Positions 1 to 7,977 of a stretch of 22,586 nucleotides of DNA are shown here, one piece after another. Within the stretch, counting starts at the first letter, position 1, and each line of letters starts with the position of its first letter. The translations under genes were made by a program, and so were the position numbers. The stretch lies in contig MNCI01003377.1 of the NCBI GenBank assembly GCA_015680685.1, positions 175,695 through 198,280 of the forward strand. Reading direction: 5' to 3'. This DNA is from Gnetum montanum. Lineage: Eukaryota; Streptophyta; Gnetopsida; Gnetales; Gnetaceae. The notes under the pieces are model-generated. The model had not been told where the DNA came from, did no database searches, and was given only the letters and a program-made list of their open reading frames with translations.

Positions 1-146
1 GATCTCTCCCTTACAACTTAGTCATGGGGGAGATGGCCACCTATGCTAACTATATGGGGCCCTCAGTTCTTTTTCAGTTTTTTTTCACACGTTTTTGTTT
101 TACAACATTTGTTTTTACACCATCGTTATACTTTTTCCATTTTGTA

Positions 147-165
147 TGTGTGTGTGTGTGTGTGT
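147..165. repeat. (TG)n microsatellite
   Basis: Nineteen bases of uninterrupted TG alternation within the T-rich sequence after the presumed pol end. It is useful only as a possible length marker. Confidence 0.9.
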
Positions 166-600
166 CATCCATCATGTAAGTTCGCCACCCAATAAGTGTT
201 CGGGCCGGTGGGATGAACTGTTTTTCATTAATTGATCATGTTTGGTTTTTACTTTTAAGTTACATTGTTGATACTAAGGTGTGTTCTTTTGATATGGAAG
301 GCAATGAGATCACTTCATCCATCCATCCATCAAGTCTATGGTTTCCCTTGGCTTGGAAATGTATAGTTCCCCTCTTCATCAGAACTTCAATGAACGGGTG
401 ACTGGGCATTTCTCAAACTAAGGAAGGACTCAAGGATTGCAAAGGGTGTGACTTCAAGGGAACTTGATGTTTTTGTGTTGGTAATTCACTTGGGTGCTTG
501 GATGTTTTCTTCTTGGGTTTTCTTGCCGTTCCGATGTTACCCAATAATTGGAAGCTGAGACAATAAAAATAAGAAGTCTTTGCATGGTGTGGTCCCCACG

Positions 601-682
601 CATAAAAACATAAAAACACAAAAAACAAAAACAAAAAAAAAGAAAAAAAAAAGAAAAGAAGCAAAGAAAGCAAAAAAAAAAA
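601..682. repeat. A-rich low-complexity tract
   Basis: A run of A with scattered C and G (AAAAACA and AAAGAAAAG patterns). Read on the minus strand it produces a 93-codon frame rich in Phe and Leu, which I regard as an artefact of composition. The right arm carries a shorter T-rich or A-rich counterpart at about 22259-22275. Confidence 0.85.
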
Positions 683-738
683 GTGAGGATTCAAAGCATA
701 CCCCTTAGATGAAATAAAATTTGGGCTACAAGCACTGG

Positions 739-1020
739 TTATGGAACCAAAGTGTTCCCTCTAACTAAAGCCCTTCTCGCTTCCCATAATCTCCATTGTT
801 TCATCGGAATGGTGGTGGCTCTTCGAAGATGCATCCTTGTTATCCAAGTGGATGGGTTAACCAAATGCATTGATGCGAAGTCACTGGAAGTGGTTGGTTT
901 GAGCCAGAGTTGGAATGAGATTCGCCAAGTCACATTAATCATCAAACACACAAGGGGCTGTACACCACCTTGTTCTTGGGATTCCATTCCATTCCTCTTT
1001 CTTCCCATCCTTCTCTCCAT
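739..1020 (-). CDS. Possible antisense ORF of element L, 93 codons
   Basis: This open frame runs antisense to the retrotransposon, between pol and the 3' LTR. Its C-terminal half shares MHLV-PSTWITRMHL and RATTIPMKQ and RRALVRGNT with a plus-strand frame in the right arm (22057-22365), so the same antisense frame stays open in both copies over about 50 codons. The N-terminal half is shifted between the copies by small indels. Antisense ORFs between pol and the 3' LTR are known in plant Ty3/gypsy Tat-lineage elements such as Grande. The opposite (sense) frame is also similar in both arms, with one stop in the right copy, so conservation of DNA alone may explain the frame. No known domain is recognised. 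Confidence 0.25.
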   Translation of the reverse strand: MERRMGRKRNGMESQEQGGVQPLVCLMINVTWRISFQLWLKPTTSSDFASMHLVNPSTWITRMHLRRATTIPMKQWRLWEARRALVRGNTLVP

Positions 1021-1454
1021 TGTTCACCTCATTGCCGGTTGTATCATTGTATATAATTTGGTTGATGCTTTGTTTTCTTTTTGGTAAATTCTTACGGTTA
1101 AGACTTTAACTCTTGTTCCAAAGGACATTCCCAGAGCCCACGGACTCTTTGAATGTGGGATTGTCAGGGCATTAAGGGCATGAGCCTGCTTTGGGGAGGA
1201 CCCACTGACATTCCTATTTGGAACATTAGTTAACTTCTTCTCCTTAACATTTTTGTAATTAATTAACATTTTTGTTCATTTCCATCATGACATCTCCTTC
1301 ACCGATGCCATAGTTGTCCATTTTTACCTATCTTTCCTACTCCTTTCCGTTCTCCATTCTAACGCTATCGGAGGTTCGCGATTAGTCATGGGGGTACGGG
1401 GCCTGATTTTTCGATTTTTATCCTAAGCCCCGGATTTTTTTGTTTTTCTTCCTA

Positions 1455-1852
1455 ACCCCTACACCTTCGGTAGTCATCATCTACCTTTTCCCGGATCCAT
1501 ATTAGCCATACCACAACTTAGCCAAGGAACCTAAACCGAAGCAAGGTATGATTTACTTAATGATTCAATTACCCTTGCTAATATATGATTGTGTTGTGGG
1601 TGCAGATGGCCATCATACAACAACGGAATGGATTTGGAGCAAACACTTGGAGTGGAGCAGCATTGGAGCCACTATGCAAGGAGCAGAATTGATAATGCAC
1701 TTACGGATGGACAACGGAAGGCGCAATCTAGGCGTTGGCAGCAACAAGACTCTTCTCTCTTCTTCTCTTCTATTCTCTCTCCTCTTTTCTCTCAGCTGCC
1801 AAATGTGGCCTGATGTCATTGTAATAAGGTGTTCACCCTTGTTGTCATGAAC
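1455..1852 (+). pseudogene. Small reading frame with a 60-nt intron-like segment, left copy
   Basis: Bases 1546-1605 look like a very short plant intron: GTATG start, a CTAAT branch-like motif, a T/G-rich stretch and TGCAG end. The right arm has the same 60-nt segment with the same borders (minus strand, 21384-21325). Upstream, the frame reading PYHNLA and ending in K-Q runs into the presumed donor. Downstream, a frame reading EQTLGVEQHW, YARSRI and DGQRKAQS follows. The left copy has an in-frame TAG in the first exon where the right copy has CAG, and a net frame change early in exon two, so it is probably not functional. I recognise no protein family. It could be an accessory gene of the element, a captured exon, or coincidence. 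Confidence 0.4.
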
Positions 1853-1951
1853 ACCAGTTTTGTCAAGTCTTGTAATAAAGACCGTTCACATGTCACCCCA
1901 TTAGTTCCATTTCCCCTAATAATCCCATACCTACCTGATATCATTGTAAGG

Positions 1952-1967
1952 AACTCGAGGACGAGTT
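1952..1967 (+). promoter_or_regulatory. Stem-loop just upstream of the polypurine tract
   Basis: AACTCG-AGGA-CGAGTT is a perfect six-base stem with a four-base loop, nine bases before the GTCATGGGGG tract. The right copy (20972-20987) keeps the fold with G-U pairs. Similar palindromic GAGGACGA boxes stand before the 3' LTR in many plant Ty3/gypsy elements. Its role is unknown. Confidence 0.6.
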
Positions 1968-1975
1968 TTCATTTT

Positions 1976-1987
1976 GTCATGGGGGTA
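1976..1987 (+). promoter_or_regulatory. Polypurine tract of element L
   Basis: GTCATGGGGGTA lies directly against the TGATGAG start of the LTR, where plus-strand DNA synthesis of an LTR retrotransposon is primed. Only the G run is purine, so the tract is short. The right copy is identical (20952-20963, minus strand). Confidence 0.75.
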
Positions 1988-2012
1988 TGATGAGACGCGA
2001 CCTGCATGTACC

Positions 2013-2090
2013 ACGATATCACGTACGCGATATCGCGGCCGCCGTGATATCGCGTCTTTCCCTGCGATATCGCGTACGTGATATCGCGGT
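2013..2090 (+). promoter_or_regulatory. CpG-rich GATATCGCG palindrome array in U3
   Basis: Five copies of GATATC, each flanked by CG-rich bases and linked by ACGTACG or GTACGTG spacers, stand immediately upstream of the TATA box. Several units are self-complementary (CGCGATATCGCG type). The right LTR keeps the array with some C-to-T changes (20852-20944). The position and conservation suggest binding sites for a transcription factor controlling the LTR promoter; that is inference. Confidence 0.65.
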
Positions 2091-2103
2091 CCGCCACCAT
2101 ATC

Positions 2104-2111
2104 TATAAATA
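2104..2111 (+). promoter_or_regulatory. TATA box of LTR L
   Basis: TATAAATA followed by AGAGGCAGC, 14 bases after the palindrome array. The right LTR has the same box at the same place (20828-20835). Confidence 0.75.
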
Positions 2112-2277
2112 AGAGGCAGCACTCCCTTCATTTCCCAATCCTGGCTAGAAGTAGCGAAGCTCTGGCAGATTGATCACTCCAGAGTTAGAATTTTTCCCAT
2201 GTGCCCGCAGTAGGAGTCCTAGAGTGAACGGCTCTTTATTCGAGCAGCTTGTAACCTGAACCCAAGTTGTGTATGGC

Positions 2278-2283
2278 AATAAA
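2278..2283 (+). terminator. Poly(A) signal of LTR L
   Basis: AATAAA lies about 170 bases after the TATA box, in a stretch well conserved with the right LTR. It should define the end of R at about 2300. Confidence 0.6.
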
Positions 2284-2849
2284 GACGAACTTGATTGGAT
2301 AAACCTTATAGCATGTGGCTTTATTTATTGTTGTTTATTTACTACTTTCCTAGTACGCACAAGTACGACTTGATTACGAGCGTCTACGGACGTGTACGGC
2401 TAGTCAAGGAATCGGCTGCTTATAACACTTAGGCTAAATAGGTGCCTTAGTATGACCACTTCGAGCACTTGCGTTACGTGTGGTGATCCCAGTAACGATT
2501 AGCGTTTGGTAAACCACAGTTGCATAGTTCAGGGTGTGTCCGGTAAGTGGGAACGGATGCTGACGCTAGTTAATTTAGACTAGGACATTGGTTAGAGTTA
2601 GTTTAGTTTTCTCAACCCCTTTCTCTCATAGCTTAGAAGATAAACTATGAAAATACCAAAAAAATCATATACCTCAGACTTGCTTAACCATACACCGTGA
2701 CACCTACAAGCAAGCCTAGGAAGACAACGAACGATTAACGCCAAGTGTTTCTTGTGGCGTTAAGGCATTTAGTTTGCGGAGTTCGACCGGATCACGCGTG
2801 CACGCTCGTATTTGTATGGTTGAGTGTAGGGGTACCTCACCACTCATCA

Positions 2850-2854
2850 CTAGG
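2850..2854. other. CTAGG next to LTR L (presumed target-site duplication)
   Basis: Five bases directly after the CTCATCA end. Five bases is the usual duplication length for Ty3/gypsy integration. The partner copy should lie left of the 5' LTR, outside the window. The same five bases, same orientation, touch the right LTR at 19833-19837. Confidence 0.5.
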
Positions 2855-3130
2855 TCACTTGATTTAGAGGATATAAGAAAGGTAAACATGACAATATCTT
2901 TGGTTTATGGTTTTAATGTAAAACCTATAGGAATAGTGGAAAATTTAAATACAGGTTCAAAGAGGAAAATACCTAGTTGACTTTGTATTTTTGGAGGTAA
3001 AAGGTCTAGATTATTTTTCCATCATATTAGGTAGACCTTGGTTAGCAATAGTTGATGTGGTGATCAGTTGTAAATCAATGCAACTCCAATTATCTTTTTC
3101 TAATCTTAATTTTATGCTTAACACATATGA
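2855..3130 (+). pseudogene. Retroviral-type aspartic protease, C-terminal half (element A)
   Basis: The frame reads GFNVKPIGIVEN and, after a frame change between about 2960 and 3020, IILGRPWLAIVD. These are the flap-side and C-terminal motifs of the Ty3/gypsy protease (the family usually shows P-GI-ED and LGRP-L). The catalytic D-S/T-G triplet would lie before 2850 and is lost where the L LTR interrupts the element. A stop at the end of the first frame and the frameshift show decay. Confidence 0.7.
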
Positions 3131-3145
3131 TATGGAAAAAGATGA

Positions 3146-4758
3146 TTGATTAAATTTAGATTTGAAAGCTCAAGAGTGCTCTATACAATATCTACTTCAA
3201 CAATGTCCCAAGATAGGAAAACATTGGTTGTAAATAATTTGGAGGAAGGACCTTTAGACCCATCTATTAAAGAACAACAAGATCTCCTTGACCAAGTTTT
3301 GAATTTGGGCTCGAGAAACATTGGAGAAATAATTCAATCATCAAACAATGATTCTTTTGATCTTAGAGAATTACCTAGTATTCTTAAGTACATTTTCCTT
3401 GATCATAATAAATCATTAATAATAATTTTCCAAATATTTGATGAGCAAAAAGTAAAATTATTAGAAGTCTTACATAGGAAGTCTAAGGTGTTTGTATAGA
3501 ATGATGAGAACATTCATCAAGGAATCTCACCCAACATCTACCAACATCATATCTATCTAGAAGATAATGTAAAACTAGTAAGAATTCCCCCAAGATGAAT
3601 TAATCCAACTTTAAAAAAAATTGTTAAGGATGGAATTTCAAAACTTTGGAAGAAAGGAATTGTTTATCCAATAGCCAATAGTGAATGGGTAAGTCCTATT
3701 ATTGTAGTTCCTAAAAATGGTGGAAAATGGGTTGTTTGTGTAGACTATAGGAAACTAAATCAAAACACTAAGAAAGATCATTTTCCTTTACCTTACATAA
3801 ATCAAATTTTAGAAAAATTAAAAGGGCATGAGTATTATTATTATTATCCTTACAATCAAGTAGCCATTACAGTTGAGGACTAGCATAAAATAGCTTTTAC
3901 ATGTCCATATGAAACTTTTGCTTCCCAATGAATGCTTTTTGGCCTTTGTAATGCACTTGCTACCTTGTAAAGGGCTACGATATCAATATTCTCTGATATG
4001 TTAGAAGATTACATTGAAGTATTTATGGATGATTTTTCAGTGTATGGGGATACTTATGAATAAATATTACAATATTTAGAATGTGTTTTAGATAGATGTA
4101 TAGATAAAAATTTAAAATTGAGTTAGGAAAAGAGTCATGTGATGGTTATGAATGACATAGTATTAGGACATGTTATTTCTAAGGATGGGATAAAAATGGA
4201 TGCAGAAAAAGTGAAAGTAATATTTACACTTCTCTCTCCAACTAATTGAAAGACTCTTCATTCCTTTCTAGGACATGCTAGATATTATAGGCAATTTATG
4301 AAAGATTTTTCAAAAATTGCTAAACTTCTTTATATGCTTTTTGAAAAAGATATTTCTTTTTTGTGGACTAATAATTGTCAAGAGGCATTTTTGGAATTAA
4401 AGAAAAGAGTAATCACTACCCCTATACTTAATGCATCTAATTGGGATTTTCCATTTGACTTAATGTGTGATGCTAGTGACACTATTGTAGGGGTAGTTTT
4501 AAGACAATATATTGATAATAAGCCATGAGTAATCTATTATGTGTCTAAAAATCTAGACTAGACCCAAGTAAATTATACAACTATGGAAAAATAATTTTTA
4601 ACCATTGTGTATGCTTTGGATAATTTTAGACATTATTTAATAGGATATAAGACTAGAGTTTATACTGACCATTAAACCATTAAATTTTTGGCTATTAAAA
4701 AAATAAAAAATAAAAGAATAATGAGATGGTACTTATTACTTTAAGAATTTAATCTTGA
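3146..4758 (+). pseudogene. Reverse transcriptase and RNase H of element A
   Basis: One main frame carries a linker (3146-3499), then the RT palm motifs KWVVCVDYRKLN (about 3725-3760), DHFPLP (3778 on), MLFGLCNA and the catalytic FMDD box (4022-4033), followed by FLGHARYYRQF. RNase H follows with MCDASD (about 4460-4480, acidic residue present) and VYTDH (about 4655-4670, acidic residue present). Stops include 3497, 3596, 3881, 3929, 3968, 4061, 4124, 4247 and 4742. The active-site aspartates of RT survive although the frame is closed many times. It would have copied the element RNA into cDNA in cytoplasmic particles. Confidence 0.85.
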
Positions 4759-4759
4759 C

Positions 4760-6150
4760 ATGTTAGATAAAAGTGGTAGAGAAAATGTTGTGGTAGACAA
4801 GCTTTCTAGATTAGAAATAAGGGATGAGAATAGAACAAAAGTAGTATTTGATGATGAATTCTTAGATGAACAACTCTTTTTCATAAAGAAGGATCCTTGG
4901 TTTGCTAATATGGCAAACTATGTTACCATTATGAGAACCCCAACCCAAAGGAGTAAGGAGGAAAAGAAATCTTTTTTAAGAAACATCTCTAAATATATTT
5001 GGAGTAAACTATACCTTTATAGAATATGTAAAGATAATGTAGCAAGAAGGTGTGTGGCTAAGGATGAGTAATAGGGAATTCTACATATGTGCCATGATGA
5101 CCTTGGAGGTGGCCATTCATCTATTATCAAAATCCTGAAAAGTGGATTTTATTGGCCCTTAATATTTAAAGATTTCTGATAAGTATGTATAGGAATGTGA
5201 TAAATGCCAATGAATAGGGGCCATAACTAAAAGACAAGCAATGCTATTAAATACAATTTTAATAACTGAACCATTTATTGTTTGGGGTATAGACTTTTTA
5301 GGACCATTTCCACCATCTAATGGATGTCAATACACTTTGGTTTGTATATACTATGTTACTAAATGGGTAGAAGCTAAAGCCACTGCAACAAATGATGTTA
5401 AATATGTAGTAGCTTTCCTTAGAGAATATATTTTAACATGCTTTAGAACTCCATGGGTGATCATAAGCAATGAAGGAACTCATTTTGTAAGTAGAATAAC
5501 GAAGAAATTCCTTAAGTCTTGTGTAATCTAGCACATGATAGCTACTACCTATCATCCTAAAAAAAAATGATGAAGTAAAAAATGTAGATAGAATTATATT
5601 AAAAATATTAACAAAAAATTCATGTGCTAAAAAGAAGGATTGGTAAAAAAATTACAAGATGCACTTTGATCTTATAGAATTACATATAAACTAGGTTTAG
5701 GATATTCACCTTATCAATTGGTTTATGAAAAATAATGTTTATTGCCCACAGAAATTAAATACCAATATTTATGTTTAGCATTACAATTGAATTTTGATGA
5801 AGAAACAAACCACACCTTTAGAATGGTTCAAATACATGAACTTGATGAAATGAGGCTGAATGCCCTTGATAAGCCAAAAATTATAAAGAAGAAAATGAAG
5901 AATTTACATGATAAGAATATTTTTAAGAAACATTTTTCAATAGGTGATAAAGTTCTTTTGTATAATATGTGATTACATAAATTTCTAGGCAAGTTAACAA
6001 CTATGTGGAAAGGCCCATATCTAGTGGTACAACCCCATGCTAATGGAAGTGTTTTAATCTCATCTATTGATGGTTCATCAACACATTTATATTCAATGGA
6101 AAAAGACTTAAATTATATCATCAACTTCACATTGAGGAACTAGGAGAGGA
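4760..6150 (+). pseudogene. Integrase of element A
   Basis: The frame opens with the tether after RNase H (DKLSRLEIRDEN), then FLDEQLFFIKKDPWF. The HHCC zinc-binding part follows (HMCHDDLGGGHSS near 5084). The core begins at 5241 in another frame: VWGIDFLGPF holds the first catalytic Asp, while the second motif reads IISNEGTHF (about 5460-5490), with Asn in place of Asp. The third motif region reads NDEVKNVDR, with Glu kept. The C-terminal part at 5742-5972 reads FSIGDKVLLY. No chromodomain is seen. Two frame changes and several stops inactivate it. Integrase would have joined the cDNA ends to the chromosome. Confidence 0.85.
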
Positions 6151-6726
6151 TGAATAAGTAGAGCTGAGAGAACCAACTTATCCCAATGATGATAAAGGAA
6201 ATAAAACAAGCCAATTAGAAGTCCAAGCTATGGATAGTAACCTTTAGCATGAACCTTATGTAATCTTGTAATTTAATAAATAAAGGATTATAGTCTACAA
6301 CTTTCATCTTGAAAAATGTAGAGGATAGTAGAAATTCTATTATTAGTTGGGACTTTAATAGAATTCATTAGCCTTGTGTCTAGAATGCCAGGGAGAAGGT
6401 CAACTTCCCCTACCTTGGGATAGGTAGGTTTAAACCCAAAATTTGTCTAAGGATGAGCCTTAGATTAATAAAATAATAATAAGTTCAATTCATTATTTTC
6501 ATTTTCTTTTCAATATTCTTTAGGGTTCTAAGTTTCATGAATCATAAGAATAATAACTAAGTTTGGATTTTAACCATTCATGATTGGTTCTAGTAATTAC
6601 TATTTTGATATGTCAATATGAAAAGGGTGTGTCATATTTGGACTAGTCATAAAGGTACTTCAGCATGAGAAATGTCATCATTAATTAAGTGAGGCACCAT
6701 CTCATATATTTTAAAAAAATAGTTGC
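6151..6726. other. Post-pol spacer of element A, nothing recognisable
   Basis: AT-rich sequence after the integrase end. No conserved frame, RNA gene or promoter could be recognised. Position suggests the 3' untranslated or former env-like part of element A. Confidence 0.4.
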
Positions 6727-6920
6727 CCCCACAAAAACCTCATGATTGAAGCAGGCCTAATTTGTTTTTTTTTAAAAAAAAATAGTATAAGTAACAAGCT
6801 TCCACAAGCACCTTCAATCATGATCAGGGTCACACTTCCATAAGAACCTTACGATTGGAGTGATGCATAGGGCTCATACATTTTGGAAACCCATAAGAAC
6901 CTCCTTCATAAGTAGAGTGT
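6727..6920 (+). repeat. Degenerate four-copy repeat in the 3' region of element A
   Basis: Related segments begin near 6727, 6799, 6833 and 6886. The shared pattern is CC-A-AAG-ACCTT followed by CATGATTGAAG or CGATTGGAG. Spacing is irregular (72, 34 and 53 bases). The copies are diverged, and the fourth keeps only the first half. Confidence 0.45.
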
Positions 6921-6926
6921 TTCAAG

Positions 6927-7287
6927 ATGGAGAACAAATTATTCTCATTGACTTTCTTAACTTTCACCTTTCAATTACGATATGACATTGGTCTTGGTGG
7001 ATTAACTTATCTTACTAGGTATTCTACTACTTCCTTTCCTTTTGCCTCATCTTTGTTACTTCGGATATTTTGTCCCTTTCCTCATGATACTTCTTACCTT
7101 ACTATTGTTTATTCCTATTTTTACTTCTTTCTTTTTGCTTCTCTTTCCATTTTCTTTTTGTTTGGGTGATCATCTATTATGTCTAGTGATACTCTTAGTA
7201 CAAGAGTCTAACATGTGTTTCTCATTATGCTCTCCACACATGTTAGTTTTCAAGATTCCTATTATGGTGGCCAATGATGGATACTAA
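6927..7287 (+). other. T-rich segment with hydrophobic frames
   Basis: Two overlapping frames (6927-7169 and 7042-7287) are rich in Phe, Leu, Ile and Tyr because the DNA is CTT- and TTT-rich. Athila-type elements often have such a T-rich stretch, and sometimes an env-like ORF with membrane segments, before the 3' LTR. I see no signal peptide followed by a coherent protein, so I treat this as pre-LTR spacer and not as a gene. Confidence 0.4.
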
Positions 7288-7441
7288 CATTTTCCAGACC
7301 TCAGGCTTCCAGTACACTACATAGTAGTGGATATATAAAATCCATGACAATGTTTTCTTTTTGGTATATCATTTTGGCTAGTCCACTTTTAAATAATTTA
7401 CCTTATTTCTACTAATTAACCTAGGTATGATACATATCCTA

Positions 7442-7480
7442 GTTTAATTTGGGGGAGGGGGTGTTGGGGGAGGGGAAGGG
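7442..7480 (+). promoter_or_regulatory. Polypurine tract of element A, G-run rich
   Basis: After AGTTTAATTT comes GGGGGAGGGGG, then TGTTGGGGGAGGGGAAGGG. The first G block looks like the Athila-style polypurine tract (TTTGGGGGAG), and TGTTG at 7462 would be the LTR start. Five G-runs within 30 bases could fold into a G-quadruplex. Confidence 0.6.
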
Positions 7481-7977
7481 AATAACCAATTTTAAATGGA
7501 TAGGATAGTAGGACATAACCAACATAGAAGTTGATCTACGAGCAAGTTAGGGAATGAGAATGATGCAAGAAATGCATCTTAGATCCTTAATACATAGGAA
7601 AGATTAAAACCTTGAGTTTGTAAGATATTCTTGCACCAACTATAGCAAACCTTATGAGGTGATGCTTTAGCCAAATTAATCTAAGGAAGTTCCTTTCTAA
7701 TAGAGTTATATGTGGACTCCTACCCAAATAATAAGAATTTATTTAGGAGTGAAAAAAGGGAATAGAATTTTGTATATTATTAAGTAAATAAAATCATCAC
7801 ATTGATATCAACTAATATTGAGTTTTTTAATCTAAGGTGATTAGGATAAGTTACTCTACTGAGGGATATAGATGGATCAATGTCTATAGAAGTTGGATAG
7901 AAAAATTAAAAATCTTGGAATTAGTCATACCAAGGGATATTGAGGGGTTGATGTTTGAATACAAGACAAATCAAGGT

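Larger units (their letters stand above)
1..1987 (+). mobile_element. Element L, internal region between pol and 3' LTR (partial)
   Basis: This is the 3' internal part of a Ty3/gypsy-type retrotransposon whose pol would lie to the left of the window. It ends in a polypurine tract directly followed by an LTR. The first bases (AACTTAGTCATGGGGGAGAT, 15-34) closely match the minus-strand sequence just downstream of the integrase of element B (around 13925-13950), which places base 1 just after pol. From about base 300 to 1987 it is matched, inverted, by 20952-22586. It holds a TG microsatellite, an A-rich block, a small intron-like reading frame, an antisense frame and a hairpin, each listed separately. 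No pol domain is visible inside it. CpG content is higher than in the 17-kb interior, which suggests a younger insertion. Confidence 0.75.
300..2849 (+). repeat. Left arm of a 2.5-2.7 kb inverted repeat
   Basis: This stretch is homologous over its whole length to the reverse complement of 19838-22586. The match starts at GCAATGAGATCACTTC (about 300) and runs to the LTR end at 2849. The window ends while the right arm is still matching, so the repeat continues outside. In the last 86 bases I count about nine differences, mostly transitions. The right arm is longer, mainly because its LTR has a repeated U5-side segment. The simplest reading is two insertions of one retrotransposon family in opposite orientation. 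Confidence 0.85.
1988..2849 (+). mobile_element. 3' LTR of element L, 862 bp
   Basis: The LTR starts TGATGAGACGCG and ends CCACTCATCA, giving seven-base perfect inverted ends (TGATGAG/CTCATCA). A polypurine tract precedes it and no primer-binding site follows, so it is a 3' LTR and not a 5' LTR. U3 is short: a palindrome array (2013-2090), then a TATA box at 2104 and probable transcription start near 2135. AATAAA lies at 2278, so R ends near 2300 and U5 is long, about 550 bp. The same family LTR is found on the minus strand at 19838-20951. CpG dinucleotides are well preserved, unlike in the neighbouring interior. Confidence 0.85.
2855..7461 (+). mobile_element. Element A, degenerate Athila-like Ty3/gypsy retrotransposon, 5' truncated
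   Basis: Protease C-terminal half, RT, RNase H and integrase follow in the order typical of Ty3/gypsy, then a spacer, then a G-rich polypurine tract at 7451. The integrase C-terminal sequence (LHDKNIFKKHFSIGDKVLLY, then KGPYLVV) resembles the Athila branch of non-chromodomain plant elements. The 5' part, with gag and the protease active site, is missing: the element is cut at 2850 by the insertion of element L. More than ten in-frame stops and several frameshifts make it dead. The DNA is AT-rich with very few CpG. Confidence 0.75.

Noticed and set aside
413-694. Minus-strand Phe/Leu-rich frame of 93 codons
   Set aside because: Produced by the A-rich tract; not kept in the right arm.
1931-2131. 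Minus-strand frame of 66 codons across the palindrome array
   Set aside because: Encoded repeats (RPRYRVRDI type) simply reflect the GATATCGCG DNA repeats.
6927-7287. Hydrophobic frames as an env-like gene
   Set aside because: Composition of CTT-rich DNA explains them; two overlapping frames are equally hydrophobic and neither has a coherent protein layout.
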